Of a stretch of DNA of 64,000 bases, positions 45,519 to 57,123 are shown in pieces. Position numbers and translations under genes: made by a program. Within the stretch, counting starts at the first letter, position 1. Each line of letters opens with the position of its first letter. Under the pieces are notes generated by a model. It was not told the DNA's origin, searched no databases, and was given only the letters and a program-made list of their open reading frames with translations. Source of the DNA: Artemisia argyi (taxonomy: Eukaryota; Streptophyta; Magnoliopsida; Asterales; Asteraceae); contig JARVZY010002408.1 in assembly GCA_030686995.1 (NCBI GenBank), positions 509,501 to 573,500 of the forward strand. Reading direction: 5' to 3'.

Positions 45519-46005
45519 TGTTGGGAATTATTCTATCAGTTACCACGGCTAGTGAAGAAGTTACAACTGCAAGAAGATTGTACTTGCAGTGGAAACTCAT
45601 TACCACTGCAAGAACAAATATTACCACTGCTCACTTGTTAGCTGTTAGAGAAACACGCTTAGATAAACATAGAAAAGATATTGTGTATATCTTATTCTAT
45701 TAGAATTATACTTATCTTGTACAAGAGGACTCCTTGTTCTATAAAAGGAGATCCTAGAATATAGTTTTGATATACGTTTTTCTTAGAGCTTCAAGTTGTA
45801 AAACCTAGTGATATCATAGATCACTCGTATTATTATTCTTAATAATATTGGAGCTTAAAGTTTGTTTATACATTGTTCTTGTTCATATACAAACTGTCAT
45901 ACACACAAACAATCTTCTAAGTGCTATTGAGTAGATTCCGCATACTTGATAGTAATACTCAAAGTATCATTATCAACACAAGTTCAAGGTGTTCACGATC
46001 CAACA
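45519..46005 (+). repeat. Copia-derived element 3' LTR
   Basis: 487 bp, same length as the 5' LTR, one difference seen (aaacacgct here, aaacgcgct at 37740). A small ORF across its start encodes VTTASEEVTTARR- and ITTARTNITTAH-like repeats, echoing the repeats of both large ORFs. Confidence 0.96.
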
Positions 46006-46010
46006 AAACT

Positions 46011-46877
46011 TTTTGGCGCCCAAATGGTATTTGGCGTTTTCTTTGATTATTGAAGCCAAAAGTGGTAATTTGGAGTCTTGTGTTTGTTTGGAGATGCAAG
46101 GGGGAAGGGATTGAGTGTGCAGGAGGTGAAGGTAGGGGTGATGATGGTGGCATTTGGAGGGTAGCAGTGAGTGGGATGGTGAGGTGGAGAGGGTGGTGGT
46201 CAAAGCCAGGGTCAAAGGTCAAAGTTGACCGGTGTTTTTATTTAAAATGGGAGTGGAGTGGGCTGTGTGATAGTTTGGGCCAAGGAGTAATAAGGAGTGG
46301 GCTTGGTGGGTGTTGGATGGATTGGATTGGGGTGGGATTTGGATTAAGGGAATAATAATAACATTAGGTCCGGTTTGGTTTGTAGAAATATCAAGGACCA
46401 ATTTGTAACTTTGCTGAATTTTTAGGGACTAAATTTATACATCTCTAAATATTTACAAAAGTACTATTCTTGCCAATTTATAATTCCACAAGGTCCTTTA
46501 TTGTAATTTTTCATTTTAAAACTCCTAGGGACCATTATTGCCAAATTTCAAACTGCAGGGACCAAATGTGTAATTTTCTCAAACTTTTTACCCAAGGACT
46601 TGTTTTGACAACTTTTAAATTCCAAAGGACTTGGGTTGACTTTTCTTTCATTTTAAACCTTCAGGGACTAGTTTTGTCAATTTTTGAAACTTGAGGGACC
46701 GAAACTGCCAATTATGCAAACTTTGTTCGTTTTTCATTTGTTTTTAAACATTTTGCATCTAAAACATATAAAACATACTTTTGGGATAATTTCTGTATTT
46801 TGATGTATTTCTGAGTGTTTTTGGATGTTTTGGCAGTTCAGATACGATAAAAATGATGAGTATTTACACACTCATCA
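46011..46877 (-). repeat. Athila2 3' LTR, segment 3 (U3)
   Basis: Resumes at 'ttttggcgcccaaatgg' as in the uninterrupted LTR at 56853. Contains a U3 array of GGGACYAAA words (about 46385-46710) and the terminal hairpin (46855-46876). The sense start TGATGAG is at 46877. The 593 bp right of 46285 have no counterpart in the truncated 5' LTR. Confidence 0.94.
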
Positions 46878-46889
46878 ATCCCCCACACT
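46878..46889 (-). other. Athila2 polypurine tract
   Basis: Sense AGTGTGGGGGAT abutting the LTR start, identical to Athila1. Confidence 0.85.
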
Positions 46890-46895
46890 AAACTA

Positions 46896-46912
46896 TTGCT
46901 AGTTCCTAGCAA
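46896..46912 (-). other. PPT-proximal hairpin of Athila2
   Basis: TTGCTAG / CTAGCAA with a 3-nt loop, conserved with 16517-16533. Confidence 0.6.
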
Positions 46913-46930
46913 TTTTTTGAGAAAAACTTT

Positions 46931-47303
46931 ATGGATTTGAAACTCTTTACCAAAAGCCATCACTTCTGGAGTAGCCAGATGTATCGATTCAAGTAAGAAC
47001 TATGGTCCACCTGATAACCATGTGATTTTGAGCAAACCACCAACTGTCAACGGATTTGATTTGTCTGTACCAAAAGCAGTTTGCTTCTGGACTAGCCAAC
47101 TCTTGATGGAATAGTCAACATCTTGGTGAGCTGATTACCAATTATGGTTTTTCCACTGCCTTTACCACAAGCCATAATCTTGTGGGCTAGCCAACTCATT
47201 CACTTTTTTTGGATATGGCGAATTGATTTAGCATACAATTTTGGGCAAATTGCAAGCCATCAACGGATTTGAGATATCTTTACCAAGAGCCGTTTGCTCC
47301 TGG
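46931..47303 (-). other. Array of four pseudoknot-like RNA modules, Athila2
   Basis: Stems at 46950-46969 (A), 47070-47090 (B1), 47165-47185 (C) and 47283-47303 (B2), in the same order as Athila1. Sense arms: CCAGAAG/CTTTTGG, CCAGAAG/CTTTTGG, CCACAAG/CTTGTGG, CCAGGAG/CTCTTGG. Loops TGATGG, CAAACTG, ATTATGG, CAAACGG. Downstream partners: CCAT (46931-46934), CCGTT (47049-47053), CCATAAT (47141-47147), CCGTT (47262-47266). In C the third stem pair is A-U here and G-U in Athila1. In B1 the stem is kept through changed pairs, but the loop (AACTG) no longer fits CCGTT beyond 3 pairs; a CAGTT six bases on would pair. Confidence 0.7.
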
Positions 47304-47853
47304 ATTAGCCAATCCTTTTGTCGTTTAGACACAGCGGACTGATTACCACAAAAATTTTGAAATAAAGTGAATTTTTTGAAAATTTTGGGCCAAAAACGGG
47401 GGTACTAGTGGATATAATGTGATAAAATTCGCTAGAATTCCCCCCCCCCCCCCCCCCCCACACTTAGAATTGAATATTGTCCTCAATATTCAAAGTCCCG
47501 GCTATTATGCCGACTCTTTGAACGTAAAAAGATAATATTATAAGCTAACTGTGGGAATATCGTTTTGCATTTTTCACTTTATTTATCTGTACATACAATC
47601 ACACACATATTCTTTTTCCAAAGATATATACATTTCAAATAGCTGCAGGGGACGGCCACTCCCCTACACTAGGGTGTTGGAAAGTAGAAAGAAATCAGAG
47701 ACACGGGTGAAAACCCATGTTGTTGCTACTATTTTTGTTTGTCGAGTCGCTAGCTTGACTCGATCCCCGAATTCAATTGTCCTTGGGGAATGTTTGGAGA
47801 TCCGGGACAACCATGGATGGTACGTCCTCTCCAAAGTAATGTTTCAAATGATG
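47304..47853. other. Athila2 spacer between pol remnant and pseudoknot array
   Basis: Non-coding, homologous to 16905-17450 in Athila1, with a C run at 47442-47459. It includes the decayed last ~33 codons of pol at its right end. Confidence 0.6.
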
Positions 47854-50800
47854 TCATTTCACTTTGAAATTAGGACCGTCATTTTGAGATAATTCGACGG
47901 TGCCATAGGGATAAACCTTAACGATAGTGAATGGACCAGTCCATCGGGTTTTGAGCTTTCCCAAGAAGATCTTGAGTCTAGAGTTGAAAAGAAGGACTCG
48001 ATCACCAACGTTGAAAACGCGGTTTTTGATTTTTGAGCCATGTATCTTCTTTGTCTTTTCCTTATAGATCAAAGAGTTCTCGTAAGCTTGATCACGAAGT
48101 TCATTTAGTTCATTCAATTGAACTTTCCGATGATCACCCACAGTTTTGAGGTCAAAATTTGCATGCTTGAGGGCCCAATAGGCTTTATGCTCAAGCTCGA
48201 TCGGAAGATGGCACGCTTTCCCGTACACAAGCTTGTAAGGCGTACACCCGATGGGTGTTTTGTAAGCCGTACGGAAAGCCCAAAGTGCATCATCTAATTT
48301 ATCCGACCACGATGCACGATTTTCACCAACGGTTCTTTCCAAGATTCTCTTGATGCCTCGATTGGAAACTTCTACTTGTCCACTTGTTTGAGGGTGGTAC
48401 GCAGTAGAAAGACGGTGAGTTATACCTTACTTTTGCATGACTTTATCAAATTTGTCATTGCAAAAATGCGTACCACGATCACTAATTATAGCACGTGGAG
48501 TTCCAATTCGAGCAAAGAGAGCTTTCAAGAATTTCACAACTACTCGGGCATCATTTGTGGGTAAAGCTTTCGCTTCAACCCATTTTGACAAATAGTCAAC
48601 AGCCACGAGTATGTACTTATTTCCATGAGATGATGGAAATGGCCCCATAAAGTCGATGCCCCATACGTCAAAGATTTCACAAACTTGAATTGCATTTTGT
48701 GGCATTTCATTCTTTTGTGAAATATTCCCATGACGTTGACAAACGTCACAGGATTCGACCAATTCTTGGGCATCCTTATAAATCGTGGGCCAATAGAAGC
48801 CGGAGTCAAACACATTTTTGGCGGCGTAATTTGGATTGTGGTGGCCCCCCGTGGGACCAGCATGGCAAGCCTTGAGAATTTCAGTGGCTTCTTGACCACA
48901 TACAAACCGCCGGATGACTTGATCCGCACAGATTTTGAAACGGTAGGGGTCGTCCCAGAAATAATGTTTCACATCCTTAAAGAACTTGTTCTTTTGTTGG
49001 GACGACATCCCTTTCACCACAAAGTTACCCGCAAGGTAGTTTGCAAAATGGGCAAACCATGGGGTAACAGAATCTCCACGAAAGGCAACCGCATTGAGTG
49101 TCTTGAGAGGGAAGGTTTCATTAATTTCCTTCTTTTCGAAGACATCTTGGTGGGGGTTTTCCAAATGGGAGAGATGATCAGCAGCTAGGTTCTCAGCTCC
49201 TTTTTTTTCACGAATTATGATATCAAATTCTTGCAGGAGGAGAACCCAACGAAGTAGTCTTGGCTTTGCATCTTGTTTTGCAAAAAGGTACTTCAAAGAC
49301 GAGTGATCCGTATACACTATGCTTTTGGTCAAGATCAAATATGACCGGAATTTTTCAAAGGCATACACCACAGCTAATAATTCTTTTTCAGTGGTGGTGT
49401 AATGACTTTGAGCCTCGGTCATCGTTTTGCTTGCATAGTGTATATGTTGAAAGTGTTTAGACCTACGTTGCCCCAAGACTGCCCCTATAGCATAATCACT
49501 AGCATCACACATAAGTTCAAAGGGCAAGTCCCAATCGGGGGCAACAAGAATTGGTGCCTCAGTAAGTTTTTTCTTTAGAGTTTCAAAAGCTTCTACGCAC
49601 TCAGGTGAGAAGATAAAAGGAGCATCCTTTTCGAGGAGATGGGTCATAGGCCAGGCGATTTTAGAAAAATCTTGAATACACCTACGATAGAAACCGGCAT
49701 GACCCAAAAAGATCCTAATACCTTTGACGGTAGTGGGATGAAGTAAATTTGCAATGACATCGATTTTGGCTCTGTCAACCTCAATCCCATTCTTTGAAAT
49801 TTTATGGCCGAGGACAATGCCCTCTTTGACCATAAAGTGACTCTTCTCCCAATTTAGACATAACTTTGTGTCTTCACAATGTTTGAGCATGTTGTCTAAA
49901 TGGGAGAGACATGATTGAAACGAATCCCCAATGACCGAAAAATCGTCCATGAAGACCTCCATAGTTTTCCCGACCATGCCGGAAAATATGGCCATCATAC
50001 ATCTTTGAAACGTGCCCGGAGCATTACATAAACCAAATGGCATACGTTTATAAGCAAAAGTTCTATAGGGGCACGTAAAAGTGGTCTTTTCCTGATCATG
50101 CGGATCAATGGGAATCTGAAAGTAACCCGAGAAACCATTGAGGAAGAAATAGTACTCATTCCCCGCTAATCTCTCGAGCATCTGATCCATAAAGGGCAGA
50201 GGAAAATGATCTTTGCGGGTGGCGTCATTTAACTTGCGATAGTCAATTCAGACACGCCAACCCGTAACCAATCGAGTTGGAATCAACTCATTTTCCTCGT
50301 TTGTGACAATAGTAATGCCACCCTTTTTTGGAACACAATGTATTAGGCTAACCCAAGGACTGTCCGAGATAGGGTAAATCAATCCGGCATCAAGAAGTTT
50401 TAAAACTTCTTGTTTGATTACCTCATGAATTTTTAGATTCACCCTTCTTCGTTGTTGGACTGCTGGTTTGAAGTCATCCTCCATTAAAATCTTGTGGGTA
50501 CAAAATTCAGGGTCAATGCCCTTGATGTCGAAGAGTCGCCAAGCAATTGCTTGTTTATGAGACTTCAAAACCTTTATTAGAGCAGCCTTTTCCTCAACAC
50601 TTAAATCCTTAGCAATTATGACGGGTAATTTATCATCACCCTCCAGAAATGCGTATTCAAGATGAGGCGGCAAGTCCTTAAGCTCAACCATAGGAAAGTC
50701 ATCAGTTTTCTCAACATTTTTGACTTCCTCTTTATGAAGTTGTTGCGGTAGAACAGGAAGAGGAGAGGGATCTTCGTTTAGTAATTTATCAAGTAAGAGA

Positions 50801-53540
50801 ATATCCCTCTCAGGGTCAATCTCTTGGCTATCGATTCCATCGGGAATCGAATCACTTTTGAGAAAGGCCTCAATTTCTTCTAAGATGAAGTCACTTCCCT
50901 CAAACGGAGTGAGGGAAGGAGAAGAATTGGCTACGATGGGATGAGAAGATTGAGGGACGTTTTCCCTCGAAGAATCATCAATGAAGCCTAAAACCTCTTG
51001 AGTGTACTCTTCGGCAGTAATATCAATGACATCTATTTGGTTTACCGATTCAGAGTCATAATTGGAGGAGTACCTCGAAGTTTGATCGAGGTTGAAGGTG
51101 ACAGCTTCAGTTCCAACACGCAATGTGATCTCTTGCTCAAATACATCGATGAGAGCACACCCAGTTCTAAGGAATCCCCTTCCAAGAATTAGAGGGACCC
51201 TTGAATCGGCATCAAAGTCAACAATCACAAAATCTGCCGGAAAATGGAACTTTCCCACTTTAACGAACACATCCTCAGCAATGCCTAGAGGACGTGATAT
51301 TGAACGATCGGCAAGCTCTAAAGTCATGCACGTGGGAGTACGTTCGGGAAGAGATAATTTCTTCCACACATAATATGGCATAAGGTTAATGCTAGCACCA
51401 AGATCGGCCAAGGCAAAGCATTCAACCATCCCAGGAAAAATACATGGAATGAGGAATTTTCTGGGATCTCCAAGCTTCACGGGAAGCTTTTTCAAAAGAA
51501 CTGCTGAGCAATTCTCATTTAGAGGAGTTCTTGCCATCTCAAAGAGTTTTTCCTTATTACTTAACAGATTCTTGATTGTTGATGCAAATTTGGGCATCAA
51601 GATTATAGCATCCGCGAAGCTAATGTCGAAGTGCAAATCTTGAAAGATTTGGAAAAACTTATCCATTTGGTGACTAGCCTTTTCGCGGAGCTTTTGCTCA
51701 TTCAAGCGTGATGGGTAAGGAATAGAAGTTTTGGATTTAGGGTTCTCAGCTGGATCAAAGACAACTCCAGGTTTTGGCATGGTTTCTGGGATAACCTGAA
51801 GGTGGACATGTGCGGTACTTCGTGGACTATTAGATTGCACCTTGTCCTTTGTCACCTCCGGTTCACGTTCCACTACCTTTGGAGGAGAGGAAGAAGAGGT
51901 AGTAGGAATCGCGGGTTCCTTATATGAAACACCACTACGAGTTGTGATCGCTTTTGCATCGCCCCTCGGATTAGCGATCGTGTTGCTAGGTAAAGTAGTA
52001 CCTGAGCCCGAGGGTCGATCATTTAAAGACTTCTTGATGTCAGAAATCTGGCTAACCAACAACTTGTTCAATTCTTCTTGGGACTTCATGAATTGTTTTA
52101 ACAACACATCAGATGAAGGCCCGGTTGGAACAATGGCTTGATTGTTTGGAACATTAGGAGCACGATTGTTTTGGTTGGGACCTTGATTTTGGAAATTTCC
52201 TTGAGTTTGGTGTTGGAAATTCCTTTGATTCTGGTTGTTGTTTTCATGAAAGTACCCTTGATTGGGGTTACCCTGACCTTGGTTTCGATTAAAGTTTCCT
52301 TGATTTTGGAAACCTTGGTTTTGACTTTGAAAACCATGACCCTGATTGAAATTACCTTGGTTTTGATAACCTTGGTTCATTCTATTTTGATTCTGGTTAC
52401 GGTTTTGGACATTTTGGTTTTAATTAAAACCAGGTGGTCCAGGGTAAGGATTAGGACGATAGTTCGGGTCCATAGGAGGGCGATATTGATTGCCTCCTTG
52501 ATTTGAAGACCCGGCTATAGCATGAGCTTCATATGGGGAACCATCAGTAGCTGTGCAATTGTAGTAGGCATGCGGCCCACCACAAGTCACACAGACTTCC
52601 ACTTTTTTAACCTCAGCAGGTGGAGGATGTTGTGGAAATGAAACTTTCTTTGTTTGGGCGAGAACCAAAGCTTGAATAGCTTCAGTGAGCTTGTCAATCT
52701 TAGCATCCGTACTAGATTGGCTCATAGAAGATGAAGCGGAAGGACCCTCATTAATTTGATAAACAACCGGCTTGCTTCTTGTAGAGCGGACCTTGGACTT
52801 ATTTTCAATGATTTGCAAAGCTTCTTTGGTGGTTCTACTCAAGAAATTACCTCCCGTGGAGGCATTGAGTAAATCCTGATCTGTTGGCTCACGCCATTGT
52901 AAAAAGTATCGAGTTGCATCAACTCGGAGAAACCATGATGTGGACACATGCGAAGTAATTCTTTGAAACGATCCCACACTTCACCAAAAGATTCATCATA
53001 TTTTTAAGTGAACTTGGTGATTTCGTTCTTAAGACTCGTGGTCTTTGAAGGTGGGAAGAATTCATTTACAAACTTTTTTACCAAGTCTTCCCATGTTTCA
53101 ATTGAGCGAGGGGGTTGTTTCTCAAGCCAAATCTGGGCTTGACCCTCTAGGGAGAATGGGAAGAGAAGAAGCTTGATTGCTTCACAGGGGACATTCTTGT
53201 ACTTGATGGTTGATGTGATTTTTTTGAACCATCGAATGTGAGCATGAGGATCGTCCCTCTCAAAACCGTAGAATTGACTTGAAGTTACAAGATTAAGTAA
53301 CCCGGTTTTGAGCTCAAAACTATCAGACACGATGGCTGGGACAACAACGGCATCTCCGTAACCCTCGATGGGTGCTTGGAGAAGCTCACACATGGGGCGG
53401 TCTTCCGCCATAGTGACAGTGGGTGTGGCAACAGTACGGATCTCAGATCCGACCGTTGGTGCTGAACGTCTACAAGGTCTTCTAGGTTTTCTTACAAGCT
53501 CACGTAATGGGCTAGTAGACCTAGAAGAACGAGTGCGCAT
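47854..53540 (-). pseudogene. gag-pol: Athila2 Gag-Pol (multiple stops and a frameshift)
   Basis: Collinear with the Athila1 polyprotein from [11 protein letters not shown] onward. Lesions by comparison with Athila1: CAA to TAA in Gag at 53004-53006 (KFT*KYDE); a 1-bp deletion near 52878 (after FYNG); CAA to TAA at 52420-52422 in the N/Q-rich tract; TGC to TGA at 50248-50250 in RT (WRV*IDYR); TAC to TAA at 48427-48429 in integrase (MQK*GITH); and a premature TGA at 47854-47856 (NFKVK*). The protease motif is intact (ADLGASINLMPY), and the RT box is the normal VFMDDF, unlike Athila1. RNase H and integrase motifs are otherwise well kept. The N/Q-rich tract is shorter than in Athila1. Confidence 0.94.
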
Positions 53541-54070
53541 GCACTAGGGATAAAAACCAATCAAAACAAAATCGAGGCAAATCAACAGTGAACTTAAACC
53601 AATAATCACAAGTAAGTGGCTTCTTTAAGAAAGGTACACCACTCACAAGGATACAAAGGCAAGTTTTAAATCTTTTGTTTGGGAACTTATTATGTCCACA
53701 CCCCCAGTTGGTAGGTATTTTGCCTTGGTTTGCGACGGTTTATTTTTATGTAGAATTATTATTCACAAGAAAGAGACGAATGTTTTTGGGTTTTTGTGTA
53801 TGGGTTAAAAACTTTTGGACAATATTTTTGGTATCGTTTCGTTTACCAAAATCGTATCACTTTAAGAATCACTTTAAAAGAAACACGATATAGAAAACGT
53901 AACGATCTGTTTTGTTTGTTTTTGATTTTTTTGGAGTTGTTAACACTTTAGGAAAAGTGTTAATGACGTTTTTGTTTTATTCTTAAGATTTACAAAAAGG
54001 TGGTGGTGTTTATACAGTGATGAATGAAAAACCACTAATCTCTAAAAAAGGTTTTGATTACGCAGCTACC
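53541..54070. other. Athila2 5' leader
   Basis: Non-coding leader homologous to 23169-23699. Both share a start region 'gggcttctttagaaaag'-like block and oligo-T stretches; no ORF of note. Confidence 0.7.
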
Positions 54071-54088
54071 TCCCCGGCAGCGGCGCCA
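54071..54088 (-). other. Athila2 primer-binding site (tRNA-Asp type)
   Basis: Sense TGGCGCCGCTGCCGGGGA, five bases after the LTR. One mismatch to the plant tRNA-Asp complement TGGCGCCGTTGCCGGGG. Confidence 0.92.
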
Positions 54089-54093
54089 AATTT

Positions 54094-57000
54094 TGATTGG
54101 GTCTAAACGGTCAACTAAGTTGAACAGGTGATGGTCAACCAAGTCAAACATCTAAAACCAACTAACCAAGGAGTACAGTGTATTCCCGGGTCGTTATGTC
54201 CCAGCGAGGTAAGCAATTGTATTTAAAAACGTTTTAAGTGATCGGGTGATTTAACAGGAGGATCAGGAATTTGATTATTATGATTAAACTATGAGATTAT
54301 GATTGAGAATAGCTTAGAAACACTATTGGAACAATTACTGACAATCAGATAACCTAGAAACGTGAGTAAACCTAAAAACGCGTGTTTGAGTGTAAAATAA
54401 ACGCGAACGCGCAAAATTAAAAGTGAAACGTGAGCAAATAAAGTCCTACGAATGTGAAAATTATATTTTTACAATTCTAATGATATAAGAAAATTTTTAG
54501 AAAAAGAAAAATAATTTTTACACAATTTAATTAATTACTTATTATTAATTACTTTTTAATTAACTAAATTACACTAATTATTAATTAATTATGAAAATTA
54601 ACTAGAAAAATGAAAATTAAATTTAGAAAAATCTAAAATATTATAAAACTAATTTTATAACAGAAAACCTATTTTTTTTTACTTTTTAATTATTTATTAT
54701 TAATTAAAACTAATTATTTAATTAATTTAAACTAAAATAAATTATAAAAAATACTAAATGAACAAGGAAAAATATGAAAAAATTCCTAAAATTATTTTAA
54801 CTAAAAAGGAACCTGAGAAAAAATTAAAAATGATAAATGCTTATAAATAAGCAAAAAATAAGCCAAAATGGCTTAAATAGAAGCTATCACTTTATTTAAA
54901 TTTGTCTTTTTCTTAATTTTCTTTTACAAAACTCTTAAACTACTGGAATTGTGAGACTTTTGTGAAGGGACTTTGGTTTAAGCTCAAAAATAAGCACTTG
55001 GGGATCCCAAGTACTTAACAGATTCTTAAAGTAACTTATTAGGACTTGAGGATTTATAAAAAGCTATACTTAAGCTACTCTAATGAGAAATAAGTTAAGA
55101 CAGAAGGATAATAACTTGAAATAAGACTAAAGAGTTCAAATAAGCACAAGGATTAAACTGATAACACTAAATAAGCACTTCAAAATACTCTCAGGCCAAA
55201 CAGGCCAAAAGTGGCAATGTGCAACCCTTTGTGGGGCCCGCAGGGGTAGCCCAGGGTACAAAGTGAAGGTGGACCTCAAAACCTTGCCAGGAGGGCTTCT
55301 CAAAGTGCCCAAGATCAGGCAATAAGCTCAAGGTTTGAGCTTATTGTAGCCTTGGGAAAATGGGTCAGAAGCTGAATGGTCAGGTTTGGGACATGATAGC
55401 AGGCCACAAATAAGCCACCAATAAACTATGCAATGATAAGCCAAGGTTCAAAATAAGCTAAGATATGAGAGCTAGGGCTGATAGGCTACACAATAAGCTA
55501 AAATGAGGGGTGTGGGGTCCACTGATTTCATCAAAATAAGCAAAAGAAGATAGACCAATGGTCCTGGTGCAGGGGAGTTGCCTTCCCCTGCAGCCTACTT
55601 TGAGGGCCTGAAAAGTGCTTAAAGAAAAATTATAAAAATCTCTAAAAATTTAATTCAAATAAACTAGCTGGTAGACAATGATTCCCCAAAAGCTCAAAGC
55701 TTCTAGCTTAAACCTGAGCTCAAGAAAGATCCACAAAAAAGTGCCAATTTCACTGCTATACTCTTTTTGACTATTTGAATTGGTTCTTAGTTTGACTTTC
55801 TTGAGTTATGATTGATCCTCAGTGAATGATTAAGTTGATTTAAGTTAAATTGAAACTAAATCAAGCTACCTAAACAAGTATTAAGGCTAAAATGAGATTA
55901 TGCTAACCTAAAACACCATCAGTTAAGCTATAATGGAAATTACAAAGAATTTTGACTTTTACTACTAGAACACTGAACTTTTTTATTTTCCTAACTCAGA
56001 TTTACCTAGTGAGAGTTATCTATGCAAAATACCACACCTCAAACCAAATAAAACTCAAGGGTTGACATTGTGCCAAACACCCCTAAAGATGGTGTCTGTT
56101 TTTGATTTGCAAAGAGAATGCATGTTTTATCCCATGATTTTACCAAATAAGCATACATACAGATGTATTATACATATTTAAACTCACAAATACAGGGTTG
56201 ATCAGTCAAGCACCAACAAATCCGTAAGACTCCATAATTGGTAAAGTTAAGGCAGTGGGTATGAAATGTGATCCAAAGACTTTCAAAACTATAACTTAAG
56301 TAGTAAACTGATTCTAAAAGGCTATGAGTACCACAAATAAACAATATTAAACAGAATTCAAGCTACAACTAGCAATGATACAATGAAAAACACAAAAGTG
56401 GGAAATTTGTCTTACAAGCAGTCCAAAGCAACACCATGGGTATTCCAGTATTCAAAACCATGACCTATTGCTCCCATGAGCTCTATACCACTCCATTGTT
56501 TCTGCATTGTTCCTTTCCTTCTTGCCTTTTTCCCTTATTTATTTATTTATTTATTTCTTATTTTTTTTTATATTTTCTTCTATTTTTATTGAAACTGAAG
56601 TTAAACTAAAAGTTGAGATTTCTGAATTGGAACACTTATATTAATCAACAATAACAAGTTACAATACTGAAAATTTAGAATTACAATAATTTTGAAAATG
56701 ACTAAATTAAACTAAAATCTAACTTTCTGCTTCATGCATTTCTCTTCCCTTTTATAGCCTCAAAATTAGGGTTTTGAGAGACCACTTGTCTTTTCCCAGC
56801 TGTTTCTTGACCACAGGATCACATAACCTCAGTCTTAGCCGTTCAAACTTTTTGGCGCCCAAATGGTATTTGGCGTTTTCTTTGATTATTGAAGCCAGAA
56901 GTGGTATTTGGAGTCTTGTGTTTGTTTGGAGATACAAGGGGGAAGGGATTGAGTGTGCAGGAGGTGAAGGTAGGGGTGATGATGGTGGTGTTTGGAGGGT

Positions 57001-57123
57001 AGCAGTGAGTGGGATGGTGAGGTGGAGAGGGTGGTGGTCAAAGCCAGGGTCAAAGGTCAAAGTTGACCGGTGTTTTTATTTAAAATGGGAGTGGAGTGGG
57101 CTGTGTGATGGTTTGGGCCAAGG
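54094..57123 (-). repeat. Athila2 5' LTR, outer 593 bp missing
   Basis: Starts (inner end) tgattgggtctaaacgg. Contains the 397 bp lost from the 3' LTR copy (54673-55069), the empty AAACT site (56850) and TATA GGCTATAAAAGGG (56748-56759). Homology to the 3' LTR stops at 57123 ('gggccaagg'); the sequence beyond is unrelated. The U3 start, terminal hairpin and GGGACYAAA array are absent. Confidence 0.93.

Larger units (their letters stand above)
37607..46005 (+). mobile_element. Young non-autonomous Ty1/Copia-derived element with cargo ORFs (8399 bp)
   Basis: LTRs of 487 bp (37607-38093 and 45519-46005) differ at one base as far as read by eye. Ends are TGTTGGG...CCAACA, TSD AAACT (37602-37606, 46006-46010), and the empty site 'caaactttttgg' is present at 56849 in the other Athila2 LTR. 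PBS and PPT are canonical for Copia. Internal content: a gag ORF, an antisense ORF, and a 958-aa ORF. There is no protease, integrase, RT or RNase H, so mobility must have depended on proteins supplied in trans. It is probably the youngest insertion in the window. Confidence 0.95.
8412..57123 (-). mobile_element. Athila2: old Athila-like Ty3/Gypsy element, fragmented and nested
   Basis: Minus-strand element. Its 3' LTR is in three pieces (8412-8990, 35840-37606, 46011-46877), the internal region is 46878-54093, and the 5' LTR is 54094-57123, truncated at its outer end. LTR termini are TGATGAGTG... and ...CCCAATCA. PBS and PPT are recognisable. The gag-pol is broken by several stops. Two later insertions (Tekay with Athila1 inside it, and the Copia-derived element) lie in the 3' LTR. 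Because the right end is truncated, its own target-site duplication cannot be checked; the left flank is Copia gag. Confidence 0.88.

Noticed and set aside
46050..46355. 101-aa ORF in the Athila2 LTR U3 (and the 126-aa version at 56774)
   Set aside because: Disrupted differently in the two LTRs and without family resemblance; G-rich U3 sequence gives chance open frames.
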